From assembly GCF_002155145.1 (NCBI RefSeq), contig NZ_CP021323.1:1426001-1490000 (forward strand): 64,000 nucleotides of DNA. The letters run 5' to 3'. This stretch comes from Kushneria konosiri. GTDB lineage: Bacteria > Pseudomonadota > Gammaproteobacteria > Pseudomonadales > Halomonadaceae. Shown here piece after piece: positions 63,456 to 64,000 of this stretch. Positions within the stretch are counted from its first letter, which is position 1. The number at the start of each line of letters is the position of its first letter. A model generated the notes under the pieces. That model saw only the letters and a list, made by a program, of their open reading frames with translations. It was not told where the DNA came from and ran no database searches. A program made the position numbers and the translations under genes.

Positions 63456-63483
63456 CGCCGTGAGTATTTGGTAACTCACGGCG
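63456..63483 (-). terminator. Hairpin after rpiA
   Basis: A perfect 10-bp stem CGCCGTGAGT/ACTCACGGCG with an 8-nt loop. On the minus strand it begins 21 bases after the rpiA stop codon. It has no clear T-run, so it may be a weak or Rho-aided end. Confidence 0.45.
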
Positions 63484-63504
63484 GGGGAGGGAGCAAACAG
63501 GGAT

Positions 63505-64000
63505 CTAGCGCCCGGGACTCATGCGTTGAACGCCCTCGGCGGTGCCCAGCAGCAGCAGATCGGCGCCACGATGGGCAAACAATCCATTGGTCACGACGCC
63601 GGCGATCTGATTGATGCGCGTTTCCAGATCCCGGGCGTTATCGATGAGCTGATCATAAAGATCGATGATCTGATTTCCATTATCGGTGACCACGCCCTGT
63701 CGGTAAACGGGGCTGAATCCGAGTTTGACCATCTCGCGCGCCACATACGAGCGCGCCATGGGGATGACCTCGATGGGCAGCGGAAATCCACCCAGTTGAT
63801 GCACCAGCTTGGAGCCGTCGGCAATACAGATGAACTCTTTTGCACAGGCGGCCACGATCTTTTCACGGGTCAGCGCCGCGCCCCCGCCCTTGATCATGGC
63901 AAAATCATGATCGATTTCGTCGGCACCATCGACATAGACGCTCAGCGTGCCGGCCTGGTTGAGATCGAATACTTCGATGCCGGCAGCCCTGAGCCGGCGC
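63505..64000 (-). CDS. rpiA: Ribose-5-phosphate isomerase A (5' part outside window)
   Basis: The frame is open to the window edge, so the N-terminus is missing. Visible motifs are [12 protein letters not shown] (active-site Asp) and [18 protein letters not shown] (the catalytic Lys/Glu region), followed by IADGSKLV and [12 protein letters not shown]. RpiA interconverts ribose-5-phosphate and ribulose-5-phosphate in the pentose-phosphate path. Confidence 0.92.
   Translation of the reverse strand, partial: RRLRAAGIEVFDLNQAGTLSVYVDGADEIDHDFAMIKGGGAALTREKIVAACAKEFICIADGSKLVHQLGGFPLPIEVIPMARSYVAREMVKLGFSPVYRQGVVTDNGNQIIDLYDQLIDNARDLETRINQIAGVVTNGLFAHRGADLLLLGTAEGVQRMSPGR

Noticed and set aside
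1-64000. CRISPR array, tRNA, rRNA, insertion sequences or toxin-antitoxin modules
   Set aside because: No regularly spaced repeats, no cloverleaf-like sequences and no transposase or toxin-like small gene pairs were recognised by eye in any gap.

Overview
This 64 kb window looks like part of the chromosome of a moderately halophilic gammaproteobacterium of the Halomonadaceae (Halomonas/Kushneria-like). That placement is inferred from the high-GC, acidic coding style, the NhaC-type antiporter, the separate glyQ/glyS genes, the Gram-negative LPS-core genes and the general gene repertoire; no ribosomal RNA is present to confirm it. I saw no tRNA, rRNA, CRISPR array, insertion sequence or prophage. 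Three perfect copies and one near-perfect copy of the 16-bp ParB-binding site parS (about 0.7, 19.2, 36.2 and 47.9 kb), together with glyQS and gmhB, suggest the window lies in the origin-proximal, ParB-loaded domain of the chromosome.

Layout. 1-9.7 kb: end of a 3-hydroxyacyl-CoA dehydrogenase gene, a GNAT gene, an aldehyde dehydrogenase / FAD amine oxidase / HAD cluster with a degraded second oxidase, a membrane protein, a ghrA-like reductase, a HAD-fold protein lacking its catalytic residues, and an Lrp regulator. 9.7-18 kb: a stress-protein gene, then a 5-oxoproline operon (Nramp-like transporter, PxpA, DUF1445 protein, PxpB-PxpC, biotin carboxylase-BCCP) with a divergent GntR regulator; PxpB and PxpC are one frame broken at an 8-C run. 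18-28 kb: an hsp20 gene with a sigma-32-like promoter and ROSE-like RNA thermometer, then housekeeping and transport genes (SEC-C, cupin, DUF445, NhaC, RhlE, MFS, App1-like, DUF938, DksA).

28.8-34 kb is a visibly AT-richer accessory block: a PstS-like periplasmic protein, an outer-membrane barrel, a membrane sensor with PAS-GGDEF-EAL (frame broken inside the GGDEF motif) and an exosortase-associated/LuxI-like acyltransferase. This is the best candidate for an undescribed signalling system. 34-39 kb: an old-yellow-enzyme gene with a striking palindrome in its upstream region, pgeF, a DUF924 gene, a UbiH-family hydroxylase gene, gmhB and a DUF4168 gene. 39-48 kb: an MFS gene and a catabolic cluster (HMG-CoA-lyase-like enzyme, CaiB/BaiF CoA-transferase, divergent LysR, DUF3311 plus sodium:solute symporter, aconitase-family hydratase) that fits C5/C6 branched dicarboxylate use such as citramalate/citraconate.

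48-62.9 kb holds glyS-glyQ and the LPS inner-core genes (hldD, waaF, kdkA, a GT9 gene, hldE, waaA, two more glycosyltransferases and a DUF3413 membrane protein that resembles only the membrane half of YejM/PbgA), interrupted by a LysE exporter gene and ddl. The window ends inside rpiA. Two otherwise intact genes are broken at G/C homopolymers, each fitting the loss of one base; assembly error must be excluded before biological meaning is assigned.
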